From positions 1-64,000 of the forward strand of contig JADCGL010000005.1 of assembly GCA_020248985.1 (NCBI GenBank): a stretch of 64,000 bases of DNA. The letters are read 5' to 3'. The DNA comes from Telmatospirillum sp. Its GTDB lineage: Bacteria > Pseudomonadota > Alphaproteobacteria > CACIAM-22H2. The position numbers and the translations under genes are program-made. A model generated the notes under the pieces. That model ran no database searches, was not told the origin of the DNA, and saw only the letters and a program-made list of their open reading frames with translations. Below are positions 18,352 to 26,271 of the stretch, piece by piece (positions within the stretch are counted from its first letter, which is position 1; every line of letters begins with the position of its first letter).

Positions 18352-19251
18352 ATGTCGGCGATGGACTGGGACAAGCTGCGGATCTTCCATGCGGTGGCGG
18401 CGGCAGGATCGTTCACGCATGCGGGCGAGAAGCTCAATCTGAGCCAGTCGGCCGTGAGCCGCCAGATTTCGGCCCTCGAAGAATCGGTGCGCGCCTCGCT
18501 GTTCCATCGCCACGCGCGCGGTCTGATCCTCACCGAGCAGGGCGAATTGCTGTTCAATACGGTGCGCGACGTGTTCGACAAGCTGGCACTCGTCGAAGCG
18601 CAGCTTGCCGAAACCAAAGAGCGCCCGTCGGGGCTGCTGCGCGTGACTACGACCGTCGCCTTCGGCTCGGTGTGGCTGGCACCGCGCTTGCGCGAATTCG
18701 CCGAGCTCTATCCCGACATGCAGTTCAGCATGCGCGTCGACGACCGCGAACTCGATCTCGGCATGCGCGAAGCCGATTGCGCCATCCGCATGCACCCGCC
18801 GCGGCAGGCCGATCTCATCCAGCGCCATCTTCTGTCGGTGCATGTGCACGTGTTTGCGTCCGAGGCGTATCTTGCCAAACACGGCGCGCCCAAATCGGCC
18901 GCCGATCTCGACCGCCATCGCCTGATCGTCTATGGCGACGATCCCAATCCGCCCTTCCCGAACGTGAACTGGCTGCTCGAGGTTGGCACGTCGGGCGGCA
19001 AAAAGCGCACGCCGACCTTGATGGTCAACAACGTGTCGGCGATTCTGCGCGCCGTCGAAAACGGCATCGGCATTGCGGCTTTCCCCGACTATGTCGCCCA
19101 GCAGAGCAGCACGATCGTGCAGATCCTGCCCGAGCTCGAAGGCCCGACCTACGAGGCTTATTTTGTGTATCCGGAGGAGCTGCGCAGCTCCAAACGCATC
19201 GCCGTGTTCCGCGACTATCTCGTCCAGAAGGTCGCGGAATCGCAGTTCTGA
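18352..19251 (+). CDS. LysR-family transcriptional regulator
   Basis: A 299-residue LTTR. The winged HTH lies at about residues 5-64 (LNLSQSAVSRQISALEE is the recognition region). The periplasmic-binding-protein-like effector domain follows from about residue 92 (GLLRVTTTVAFGS...). Spacing of 12 bases from trxB suggests co-transcription, which is unusual for LTTRs that normally diverge from their target. The target and ligand are not evident; a redox link to trxB is only suggested by position. Confidence 0.9.
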   Translation: MSAMDWDKLRIFHAVAAAGSFTHAGEKLNLSQSAVSRQISALEESVRASLFHRHARGLILTEQGELLFNTVRDVFDKLALVEAQLAETKERPSGLLRVTTTVAFGSVWLAPRLREFAELYPDMQFSMRVDDRELDLGMREADCAIRMHPPRQADLIQRHLLSVHVHVFASEAYLAKHGAPKSAADLDRHRLIVYGDDPNPPFPNVNWLLEVGTSGGKKRTPTLMVNNVSAILRAVENGIGIAAFPDYVAQQSSTIVQILPELEGPTYEAYFVYPEELRSSKRIAVFRDYLVQKVAESQF

Positions 19252-19349
19252 CGGCAAAATCATAGGCATGCGAACAGTTCATGCCTCATATGCGATCTTT
19301 GCCGTTTTTTAAGGCATTATACGTACTATCTCTTGACCGTTGATCCTTG

Positions 19350-19490
19350 ATCGACGGTGCCGACGGTTTTCGGCGGGCTTTGGTCTTCACGGGCCAAAGG
19401 GGGTCTTTCCAGATCCTGGCGTCCCCTCATGACGCCATGCCTCCCTGTTCAACTTGCCGCTAGGTCTCTGACCTAGCGGCGTTTTTCTTT
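19350..19490 (+). ncRNA. Candidate small RNA with CCUCC motif and own terminator
   Basis: A protein-free stretch holds four successive hairpins: 19359-19374 (5-bp stem), 19378-19399 (8-bp stem, loop TTCACG), 19417-19437 (TGGCGTC/GACGCCA, loop CCCTCAT) and 19457-19481 (11-bp stem), followed by T5CTT. A single-stranded GCCTCCCTG lies between hairpins 3 and 4, complementary to Shine-Dalgarno sequences, a feature of several alphaproteobacterial trans-acting sRNAs. The 5' end is not determined. It could instead be a structured 3' UTR of the LysR mRNA. Confidence 0.55.
19457..19490 (+). terminator. Rho-independent terminator
   Basis: A perfect 11-bp stem GCCGCTAGGTC / GACCTAGCGGC with a TCT loop is followed by GTTTTTCTTT. 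The T-tract lies only on the plus-strand side, so it ends transcripts coming from the LysR/sRNA side, before the YHS gene. Confidence 0.88.
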
Positions 19491-19530
19491 GCGCCGTAAC
19501 GTTCGCAGCCTGTCGCGCGAACTGTCGGGC

Positions 19531-20028
19531 ATGACCGATCAAAAACCTCGTATGTCGCTGCAACGGCGCGCCGCACTGACCGGTTTTGCTGCCCTTGCGG
19601 TCGGTGCTGCCGCGTTCGGGCTGCGCTCGGTGTCGCTCGCCCAAAAACCGGCGGGGGCGGTCAACATCTCGGGCGGGTTCGCGATCCAGGGCTTCGATCC
19701 GGTCGCCTATTTCGCCGAAGGTCGGCCCCGGCGCGGGGCGGTGACACATGCCCACGAATGGCAGGGCGCGCGCTGGCTATTCGTGTCGGAAGCCAATCGC
19801 GCTTTGTTTGCCGCCGCCCCTGAGCGCTATGCGCCGATGTATGGCGGGTTCTGCGCTTACGGTGTCGCCAGCGGCTACAAGGTCGCGATCGATCCCAACG
19901 CGTGGGCGATCGTCAATGGGCGGCTCTATCTCAACTATTCAATGTCGGTCCAGCGCAGTTGGCAGACGGATGTGCTGGGCTACATCGCCAAGGCCGATGC
20001 GGCCTGGCCCGGCCTCACGACCGATTAG
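19531..20028 (+). CDS. Exported YHS-domain protein
   Basis: A 165-residue protein. An N-terminal QRRAALTGF segment and hydrophobic core (about 11-30) look like a Tat-type signal, ending near SLAQ (35-38). The rest is a YHS domain (about 45-100): NISGGFAIQGFDPVAYF, then HEWQGARWLFVSEANRALF and APMYGGFCAYGVA with a single cysteine. YHS domains are often metal-associated and the family is usually annotated without known function. The start at 19531 avoids overlap with the upstream terminator; a start at MSLQRRAAL (19552) is equally possible. Its end overlaps the convergent MarR-GNAT gene by 4 bases. Confidence 0.8.
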   Translation: MTDQKPRMSLQRRAALTGFAALAVGAAAFGLRSVSLAQKPAGAVNISGGFAIQGFDPVAYFAEGRPRRGAVTHAHEWQGARWLFVSEANRALFAAAPERYAPMYGGFCAYGVASGYKVAIDPNAWAIVNGRLYLNYSMSVQRSWQTDVLGYIAKADAAWPGLTTD

Positions 20029-20957
20029 GCGAGATCGAGCGCCCAGTCTTCGGCCACGAGCTTTTTGCCGTAATGGCGCTTGGGGCTTTGCGCCATGCGC
20101 ACGAAGCCGAATTTTTCGTAGAGCCTGCGCGCGGCCGTGAGGTTCGAATAAGTCGACAGCACGATGCGCCGATAGCCTGCCTGGCGCGCGAAGGCGAGCA
20201 GGGTTTCGACCATCTGCCGCGCCAAGCCGTGTCCGCGCGCTTCCGCCTCGAGATAGAACAGCCGCAGCCGTGCGGTCGTTGCGTCCTCGCGCACGACGAC
20301 GACGGCCCCCACGACAGCATCCGCGCCCTCTGCGATCCAGCAACGCTCGCAGGCAGGGTCTTGGCTGGCCGCGAAATTCGTCACGATCGCGGCAACGTCC
20401 GCCTCGAACCGCGCGTCCCACCCGTATTCGGCCGCATAGATTGCCCCGTGCCGATGCACGATCCAGCCGAGATCGCCTGGGCGCGGCGCGCGCAACACAA
20501 ACGCGCGCGATGCTGCGGGCGCATGCGGATCGAGAACTTGTTCGGCTTGCGCCAGCGCTTCGATGAGCCTGCGGCGGGCGGGTGCTTCGATTGGCTCCAG
20601 CAACGCCGCCACTTCCGCACGCGAGGCGGCGTCGATCTTGGCGAAGGCGGCAGCCCCGGATCTGGTCAGTTCAAGTCGGCGCTGGCGGCCGTCGCCTGCG
20701 ACCGCCGTACGGCGCAGAAGCTTGGCGCGCGCAAGGAAGCTGCAAATGCGGCTCATATAGCCGGGATCAATGCCGAGATCGGCGGCGATGGCCCCCGCCG
20801 TCGGCGCCGGGCGGGTCGCCACCTCGTAGAGCACGCGCGCTTCGGCCAGCGAAAAGCGGCTGCCGTAGAGGCCTTTGCGCAGCACGCCGAGGCGCGCCGT
20901 GAACAGGCGGGCAAAGCGGCGCAGCGCATCGGTCTGGGCGTGGGAAACGGCAGTCAT
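20025..20957 (-). CDS. MarR-type HTH fused to GNAT acetyltransferase
   Basis: A 310-residue two-domain protein. Residues 1-135 form a MarR winged HTH (FSLAEARVLYEVATRP, GYMSRICSFLARAKLL, DGRQRRLELTRSG wing). Residues 150-305 form a GNAT N-acetyltransferase with a C-terminal acetyl-CoA-binding LTAARRLYEKFGFVR and the upstream ARGHGLARQMVETLLAFAR pantetheine loop. This fusion is a known class with regulatory and acetylation roles; the substrate is unknown. An inverted repeat overlapping its own promoter region suggests autorepression. Confidence 0.88.
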   Translation of the reverse strand: MTAVSHAQTDALRRFARLFTARLGVLRKGLYGSRFSLAEARVLYEVATRPAPTAGAIAADLGIDPGYMSRICSFLARAKLLRRTAVAGDGRQRRLELTRSGAAAFAKIDAASRAEVAALLEPIEAPARRRLIEALAQAEQVLDPHAPAASRAFVLRAPRPGDLGWIVHRHGAIYAAEYGWDARFEADVAAIVTNFAASQDPACERCWIAEGADAVVGAVVVVREDATTARLRLFYLEAEARGHGLARQMVETLLAFARQAGYRRIVLSTYSNLTAARRLYEKFGFVRMAQSPKRHYGKKLVAEDWALDLA

Positions 20958-20973
20958 ATGACATCGTCAACAA

Positions 20974-20996
20974 GATCGTTGCTTTTGTCAACGATC
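20974..20996. promoter_or_regulatory. Inverted repeat, candidate MarR operator with promoter
   Basis: GATCGTTG-7 nt-CAACGATC is a perfect 8-bp inverted repeat 17 bases upstream of the MarR-GNAT start. On the minus strand it contains TTGACA, and 17 bases further on GACGAT, a plausible -35/-10 pair ending almost at the ATG. That would place transcription start at or next to the start codon. MarR proteins typically bind such palindromes over their own promoter. Confidence 0.55.
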
Positions 20997-21011
20997 TGCC
21001 GGCCGGCGTCT

Positions 21012-22934
21012 TCAGAACCCGAACATGTGGTCGAGGCAGAAGCGCCCGTCGGCGGCCACGAGGCCGTGATAGCCGAACAAGCGGCAGGTGCGGTCGCGGA
21101 TCAGAACGTAGCCGCCGCCTGCCGCGCGCGCGAGCTCGGCGCCCGAGAAGAATTCGCCGGGCCGCCACAGACGCGAGCCCGAGCACGGAATCGCGAGCTT
21201 CGCGTCGGCAAGCTTGGTGCCGGCCGCATCGTAGAGTTCGAGATGCGTGTCGGACTGCGCGTGCCACGGCGTGGAAGCCGGGTACACGAGATGGCACATC
21301 GATTCGAAGCCGTCGCTGCCCAGGCGCAGGAACAGGCGCGTCGACAGGCCCGGCGGACGGCCGATATAGGATTGCGGTTCGTTCTTGAACACGAGCGGGG
21401 TGTTGAAGATATGGCTGCCGAAGCTCGTTTCGGCGGCGTGAGCGGGGGCATTGCGGCGCGCATAGCGGAACAGGCCGTGGATCCAGCCGTCGCCGATGCC
21501 GCCGTCGCGGAAATCGTAGCTGAGCTCGACATGGCCGTAGCCGCTTTTGAGTTTGGCTTCGCCGAGATCGACGAGGTGCGCATGGCTGCGCGGCAGATTG
21601 CCGAGGAAGCGCCCGCCCGCCGGCGCGCCGTCGGCATCGTAGTAGCGCGCGATCAGCGGCAGGCTCGCCTGGCCGCGCGCCATCGGCGTCGGCAATGCGA
21701 CGCTCGTATACGTATCCTGCGGCAGGATCGGTGCCGACAGGATGAAGCCTTTGCCGAAATGCTTGGGCAGTTCCGCAATGTCGGGGTCGCCCGCGAGGTC
21801 CGTCCGCTCGACATTGGCGTGCGCGATATGGCGCTTGCCGCCGGGGCGGATTACTTCATAGCGCGGCCGCACGACGTATTTGCCGGCGTCCATTTCGATC
21901 TGCTGCGGCCAGGCGAGGCCCGGCAACAGAGCGCCCATATCGATCTCGCGCATGCCAAAGGCCGGGATGGGTGCACCGATCGGCGCCCAGGCTTCGCTGC
22001 CCATCGCGGCGAAGCGCACGCCATCGGCTGGGATCGGGCAGGGCTGGCAGTTCTGCACCCACACGCGCACGCGTTCGCCCGGGGCAGGTGCCGGAATGCC
22101 GGCGTAGAAGTCGGCCGGCCACGGATTGGCGTCGTGCGTGCAACTGAGCTCTTCGGGCCCGAAACTGTCGAGCGCGTATTTGAGCACGTCGTGCCCGGCA
22201 ATGCCGACCATGTGCACAAAGAGCTGACTGTCGAAATCGCCGAGCTTGAAGCGTTTGCGCACGTCGCGGCTGTCGACCGTGAAGCCTGCGACCGCGTCGG
22301 GCAGCGCTTCTTCCCAGTTCGCGATTTCCTTGCCGTCGGCATCGAGCAGCAGCAGCCACGCGCGCACGTTGCGCGCGCCGTAGCCGTACCAGTAGTTGGC
22401 CGTGACCATGCGCGTGTGGCGAACGTCGCTGTCGCGGAACAGCACGAGATTGGTCACGAAATTGAAGGTCGACAGATAGCGCTTTGGGTCGGTCAGGAGG
22501 CGTTCGGGGATGCGGAGCAGATCGAGCGTTTTGACCGCCGCGTTCGCGGGCAGGAAGCTTGCCGCCTGTGCGACGAGAAGTTCGGCGTCGAAGGCCGCGA
22601 CGAGGATCGTGTCGGCCTTGGCGGCCGCGATCGCCTTGATCGAGTGCACGGTGCGGCCGCCGACTTGCGTGCCGATATGGCGATGGTCGCGGCCGTAGAG
22701 CCCGGCGATTTGCACGCGCGAAAAATCGTAGAGCGCGCTCAGCGTGGCGAAGGCGCCGAACGGATCGTAGACCGCTACGCGGCCGGCTTGTTCGAGCGCT
22801 GCGACCAGGGCCAGCGCTTGCGGACGCGCAAGCGGATGGCCGATGGCGCGAAACAGCGCATCGCCGCCGATCCGGTTGTCGAAGGTTTCGATCGGCAGGG
22901 CGTGGCGCGGGGCCTTGGGTGCGGAATCCGGCAT
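21012..22934 (-). CDS. Large protein of unknown function
   Basis: A 640-residue protein I do not recognise. There is no signal peptide or transmembrane helix. The first 130 residues look like a small alpha/beta nucleotide-binding-type fold (GRVAVYDPFGAFATLSALYD, then AKADTILVAAFDAELLVAQ). The remaining 500 residues are beta-rich with many aromatic and glycine residues (ANYWYGYGARNVRAWLLLLD, GSHIFNTPLVFKNEPQSYIG), reminiscent of sugar- or surface-associated beta-sandwich repeats. It lies downstream of msrP on the same strand, separated by 85 bases holding a strong hairpin. Codon use matches the neighbours, so it looks native and expressed. Confidence 0.75.
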   Translation of the reverse strand: MPDSAPKAPRHALPIETFDNRIGGDALFRAIGHPLARPQALALVAALEQAGRVAVYDPFGAFATLSALYDFSRVQIAGLYGRDHRHIGTQVGGRTVHSIKAIAAAKADTILVAAFDAELLVAQAASFLPANAAVKTLDLLRIPERLLTDPKRYLSTFNFVTNLVLFRDSDVRHTRMVTANYWYGYGARNVRAWLLLLDADGKEIANWEEALPDAVAGFTVDSRDVRKRFKLGDFDSQLFVHMVGIAGHDVLKYALDSFGPEELSCTHDANPWPADFYAGIPAPAPGERVRVWVQNCQPCPIPADGVRFAAMGSEAWAPIGAPIPAFGMREIDMGALLPGLAWPQQIEMDAGKYVVRPRYEVIRPGGKRHIAHANVERTDLAGDPDIAELPKHFGKGFILSAPILPQDTYTSVALPTPMARGQASLPLIARYYDADGAPAGGRFLGNLPRSHAHLVDLGEAKLKSGYGHVELSYDFRDGGIGDGWIHGLFRYARRNAPAHAAETSFGSHIFNTPLVFKNEPQSYIGRPPGLSTRLFLRLGSDGFESMCHLVYPASTPWHAQSDTHLELYDAAGTKLADAKLAIPCSGSRLWRPGEFFSGAELARAAGGGYVLIRDRTCRLFGYHGLVAADGRFCLDHMFGF

Positions 22935-22957
22935 GGCCGGTTTTTACGACAAGTTCC

Positions 22958-22986
22958 CCGCACCCGCAAAGCGTTTGCGGGTGCGG
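22958..22986 (-). terminator. 13-bp GC-rich hairpin between msrP and the unknown gene
   Basis: CCGCACCCGCAAA and TTTGCGGGTGCGG pair perfectly across a GCG loop. The hairpin sits between the msrP stop and the start of the 640-residue gene. No T-tract follows on the minus strand, so it may be a Rho-assisted terminator, an attenuator or an mRNA-stabilising hairpin. Confidence 0.5.
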
Positions 22987-23019
22987 CGTTTGCGCGCGGC
23001 ATTTAAGTGCGTCGTTCCC

Positions 23020-23982
23020 TCAGGCCCACAGGCGTTCGTTCTGGCGGTTCTCGTAGAGGCTCGCCACGAAATCGCCGTAGCCGTTGAAAAGCTGCGAGGG
23101 CACGCGCTGGCCGTTTTTGCCGATGAGTTCTTCGCTTGCCTGGCTCCAGCGCGGATGGGCGACGCGCGGATTGACGTTGGCCCAGAAGCCGTATTCGCGC
23201 TCGCCGAGTTCGAGCCAGAAGGTTTTGGGCCGCTGGTCGGTGAATTTGAACTTCACCAGCGACTTGACCGATTTGAAGCCGTATTTCCAAGGGACCACGA
23301 GGCGCAAGGGCGCGCCGTTCTGGCGCGGGATCGGCTTGCCGTAGATGCCGGTCGCGATGAAAGCGAGTTCGTTCGTCGCCTCGTCGAGCGCCAAGCCTTC
23401 GGTGTAGGGCCACGGATACCAGGTGGCGCGCTGGCCGGGCGCCACGGTCGGCATCTGGAAGGTTTCCATCTGCAGATACTTGGCCGACGAAAGCGGCTTG
23501 CACCATTCGACGAGGCTGGCGAGCGGAAAGCCGGTCCACGGCACCGTCATCGCCCAGGCTTCGACGCAGCGGAAGCGGTAGACGCGCTCTTCGAGCTTCA
23601 TGGCCTTCAAAAGGTCGTCGATGTCGACCGTGCGCGGCTGCTCGACCATGCCTTCGATCTGCACTTGCCACGGGCGGATCGGCAGGCGCTGGGCTGCCTG
23701 CCAGATGTTCTTCGAAGTGCCGAACTCGTAGAAATTGTTGTAGGTCGTGGCGATTTTTTCGTCCGTAAGCTCGCGATCGACGCGGTAGCGCATATTGCGC
23801 ATGGCGGGATAGAGCGAAGCACTCGGGTCCTCGCCGCCGGTGGGCGCTTGGGCTTGCGCTGGCAGAGCCGCCGCCGCAGCCGCGGCCACACCCGCCGACA
23901 GTACGCCGCGGCGCGACCAGGCCGATTCCGGTGTGGTCTCGCGCTCGGGAATTTCCCAGCCGCGGGTTCTTTTGATCAGCAT
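23020..23982 (-). CDS. msrP: Protein-methionine-sulfoxide reductase catalytic subunit MsrP
   Basis: A 320-residue molybdopterin enzyme (formerly YedY) that repairs oxidised methionines in periplasmic proteins. A Tat signal WSRRGVLSAG is at residues 22-31, cleaved near AQAQA (about 46). The molybdenum-ligating cysteine is C139 in YRFRCVEAW. MsrP normally takes electrons from the membrane haem protein MsrQ; no msrQ is seen in the window. The ATG at 23982 is chosen since it gives the proper Tat signal. The TPR gene ends 11 bases upstream, so the two are probably co-transcribed. Confidence 0.95.
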   Translation of the reverse strand: MLIKRTRGWEIPERETTPESAWSRRGVLSAGVAAAAAAALPAQAQAPTGGEDPSASLYPAMRNMRYRVDRELTDEKIATTYNNFYEFGTSKNIWQAAQRLPIRPWQVQIEGMVEQPRTVDIDDLLKAMKLEERVYRFRCVEAWAMTVPWTGFPLASLVEWCKPLSSAKYLQMETFQMPTVAPGQRATWYPWPYTEGLALDEATNELAFIATGIYGKPIPRQNGAPLRLVVPWKYGFKSVKSLVKFKFTDQRPKTFWLELGEREYGFWANVNPRVAHPRWSQASEELIGKNGQRVPSQLFNGYGDFVASLYENRQNERLWA

Positions 23983-23993
23983 TTGGCGATCTC

Positions 23994-24560
23994 CTAGATG
24001 GCACCGTTGCGCCGCTTGCGGCGCAACTCGTCGACGGCGGTACGAATTTGCGGCATGTGCGGATTGACGGCCAAGGCGCGCTCGAAAGCGTCGAGGGCGG
24101 CCGTATCGTCGTTGCGGGCCTGGGCGATGAGGCCGAGGCCGGAGAGGGCGCCGAAATGCCGCGGCTCGAGCGCGACGACCTTTTCGGCGTCGGCCTTGGA
24201 TTCGTCGAGCCGGCCAAGCTGGTAGAGGATCGTCGCCCGGCGGTTCCAGCCTTCGGCATAGTCGGGCTTCAGCGTGACGATCGCGTCGAACAGCGCAAAT
24301 GCGCCCAACTGGTCGCCGCGCTGCTCGGCCACCAATGCCAGATCGAGCAGCGACTGCGTGCTTGTGTCCTTCGGGTCGAGCCAGATCTGCCAGATCGAGC
24401 GTTCGATGGTTTTGGCGTCGGCCGGGTCTTGGGTTGCGATCAGCCGCTCGAACAGCCGGTCGAGGCGCGCATCGGCTGCCTGCGCCGGGCCCCATGCGAA
24501 GCCCGCCGCCAGCACCAGGGCCAGGGCGAAGAAGCGAACAAATGCCAAAACCCGTTTCAT
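23994..24560 (-). CDS. Exported tetratricopeptide repeat protein
   Basis: A 188-residue protein with a signal peptide (residues 1-28, ending in AQA) and about three TPR motifs over residues 60-170, for example GDQLGAFALFDAIVTLKPDY and DDTAALDAFERALAVNPHM. TPRs mediate protein-protein contacts. The first half contains an Asp-rich segment LDRLFERLIATQDPADA seen in similar alphaproteobacterial periplasmic TPR proteins. It immediately precedes msrP, so a role in periplasmic protein quality control is possible but unproven. A start at MLDAM (24572) is an alternative. Confidence 0.82.
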   Translation of the reverse strand: MKRVLAFVRFFALALVLAAGFAWGPAQAADARLDRLFERLIATQDPADAKTIERSIWQIWLDPKDTSTQSLLDLALVAEQRGDQLGAFALFDAIVTLKPDYAEGWNRRATILYQLGRLDESKADAEKVVALEPRHFGALSGLGLIAQARNDDTAALDAFERALAVNPHMPQIRTAVDELRRKRRNGAI

Positions 24561-24683
24561 GGCGTCAAGCATGCGGTCAAACGCGCTTTCCTGTAAAGAG
24601 GGCCGGTTCTGCGCCCCTTTGCATTTCGCATCCGCGTGGCGCAAAGTTACGGCCCGATTTTCCGAAGTGGATCCGGATCGACC

Positions 24684-25769
24684 ATGTCTGCCACTGCGTT
24701 TTTCGCGCGCGACTATAGCGGTGCCCGCGCCCTGTTCCTGGAGGCGGCCAAGCCGCACGCCGCGCGCCTGCGCACGCTGCGCCATCCGCTGCGCGGGCCC
24801 CAGGGCGAGCAGCTTTTTTGCGACGCCGTGTGGGTTGGTCCGGCCGACGCCGTACGCGTTCTGGTGACGATTTCTTCGACCCACGGGATCGAGGGTTTCT
24901 GCGGCTCGGGCGCGCAGACCGGCTGGTTCCGCACCGGCGAATTCCGCGAATTGCCGCCGGGCTTGGCGCAGCTCCATATCCACGCGATCAATCCGCACGG
25001 CTTTGCGTGGCTGCGCCGCGTCAACGAAGACAATGTCGATCTCAACCGCAATTTCGTGCCGCATATCGGGCCCTATCCCGAAAATCCCGGCTACGAGACG
25101 ATGGCGGCCGCTCTCAATCCGCTCGAATGGACGCCGGCCGCCCAGGCTGCGACCAAGCAGCAGTTGGAGGCCTATGCCAAGCGCCACGGCCAAGCGGCGT
25201 GGCAGGCGGCGGTGTCGGGCGGGCAGTACACCCATCCAGACGGCGTTTTCTTCGGCGGCCATGCGCCGACTTGGTCGAACCGCATGCTCGCAACCTTGTT
25301 CCGCGATTGGCTGGCGCGCGCCAAGCATGTGGCGATCGTCGATTTCCACACCGGCTTGGGCCCGCGCGGCTACGGCGAACTCATCTGGGCGCTGCCGGCG
25401 GGCCAACCCGGTTTCGAGCGCGCCGTGCAGTGGTATGGGCCCGACGTGACGTCGCCCGATGCCGGCACCTCGACCTCGGCGGTGCTCAACGGCACCAACG
25501 GCGAGGGTTTCGTGCGCTTCCTGCCGCAAGCCGAGTTGACCGCCATTGCGCTTGAATACGGCACGATCGATCTTGCCGAGGTTCTCGACGCCGTGCGCGC
25601 CGACAATTGGCTGCACAACCATGCCGATCTGGCCGGCGAAGATTCGCGCCGCATCAAGCTGCAGATGCGCGAGGCGTTTGCGCCCGCCGATCCTGCGTGG
25701 CGCGAGGCGGTGTGGGCGCGCGCCGAAGATATCCTGCGCAAGACCGGCTTCGGTCTTGCCAATTCCTGA
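24684..25769 (+). CDS. M14-type metallopeptidase-like protein, DUF2817
   Basis: A 361-residue protein of the DUF2817 family, which is related to zinc carboxypeptidases and succinylglutamate desuccinylases. The zinc-type HxxE is H67-GI-E70 in SSTHGIEGF, and a later histidine is H222 in VDFHTGLG. INPHGFAWLRRVNEDNVDLNRN carries the family's substrate-binding Arg/Asn. No signal peptide is present, so it acts in the cytoplasm; the substrate is unknown. The start at 24684 gives MSATAFFARDY, as in homologues. It precedes yqeY by 28 bases. Confidence 0.85.
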   Translation: MSATAFFARDYSGARALFLEAAKPHAARLRTLRHPLRGPQGEQLFCDAVWVGPADAVRVLVTISSTHGIEGFCGSGAQTGWFRTGEFRELPPGLAQLHIHAINPHGFAWLRRVNEDNVDLNRNFVPHIGPYPENPGYETMAAALNPLEWTPAAQAATKQQLEAYAKRHGQAAWQAAVSGGQYTHPDGVFFGGHAPTWSNRMLATLFRDWLARAKHVAIVDFHTGLGPRGYGELIWALPAGQPGFERAVQWYGPDVTSPDAGTSTSAVLNGTNGEGFVRFLPQAELTAIALEYGTIDLAEVLDAVRADNWLHNHADLAGEDSRRIKLQMREAFAPADPAWREAVWARAEDILRKTGFGLANS

Positions 25770-25797
25770 TCCCGTCTTTTCCCGAAGGACTCTGCAA

Positions 25798-26259
25798 ATG
25801 ACGCTGCGCACAAGCTTCACCGATGCGATGAAAGAAGCCATGAAGGCAAAGGATGTCGCCCGTCTCGGGGCGGTGCGCATGGCGATGGCCGAACTCAAAA
25901 AACGCGACATCGATGCGCGCGCGACCGGCAACATGGACGGCATTTCGGACGGCGAAATCCTGGCCATGCTGCAGAAGATGATCGCGAGCCGCCGCGATTC
26001 GATCGCCCTCTACAATCAAGGCGGGCGCCCGGAACTGGCGCAAGCCGAAGCCGCCGAGATCGCTGTGCTCGAAAGCTTCCTGCCGCAGCAGATGTCGGCG
26101 GCCGAAATGGAAGCCGCGATCGCGGCCGCTGTGGCCGAAACGGGGGCGAGCAGCCTCAAAGACATGGGCAAGGTCATGGCGATCGTGAAAGCCAAATACA
26201 CGGGCCAGATGGACCTCGGCGCGGCCTCGGCCGCGATCAAAAAACGGCTCGGCGGGTAA
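25798..26259 (+). CDS. yqeY: GatB/YqeY domain protein
   Basis: A 153-residue all-helical protein with the YqeY family's start MTLRTSFTDAMKEAMKAKD and the C-terminal LKDMGKVMAIVKAKYTGQMD resembling the tRNA-binding tail of GatB. The role is unclear; a link to aminoacyl-tRNA or translation is suspected. The Shine-Dalgarno GAAGGAC lies 6-12 bases before the ATG. The order yqeY-dnaG-rpoD is widespread in proteobacteria, and dnaG starts 12 bases downstream. Confidence 0.93.
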   Translation: MTLRTSFTDAMKEAMKAKDVARLGAVRMAMAELKKRDIDARATGNMDGISDGEILAMLQKMIASRRDSIALYNQGGRPELAQAEAAEIAVLESFLPQQMSAAEMEAAIAAAVAETGASSLKDMGKVMAIVKAKYTGQMDLGAASAAIKKRLGG

Positions 26260-26271
26260 GGGCAGGCGGGG

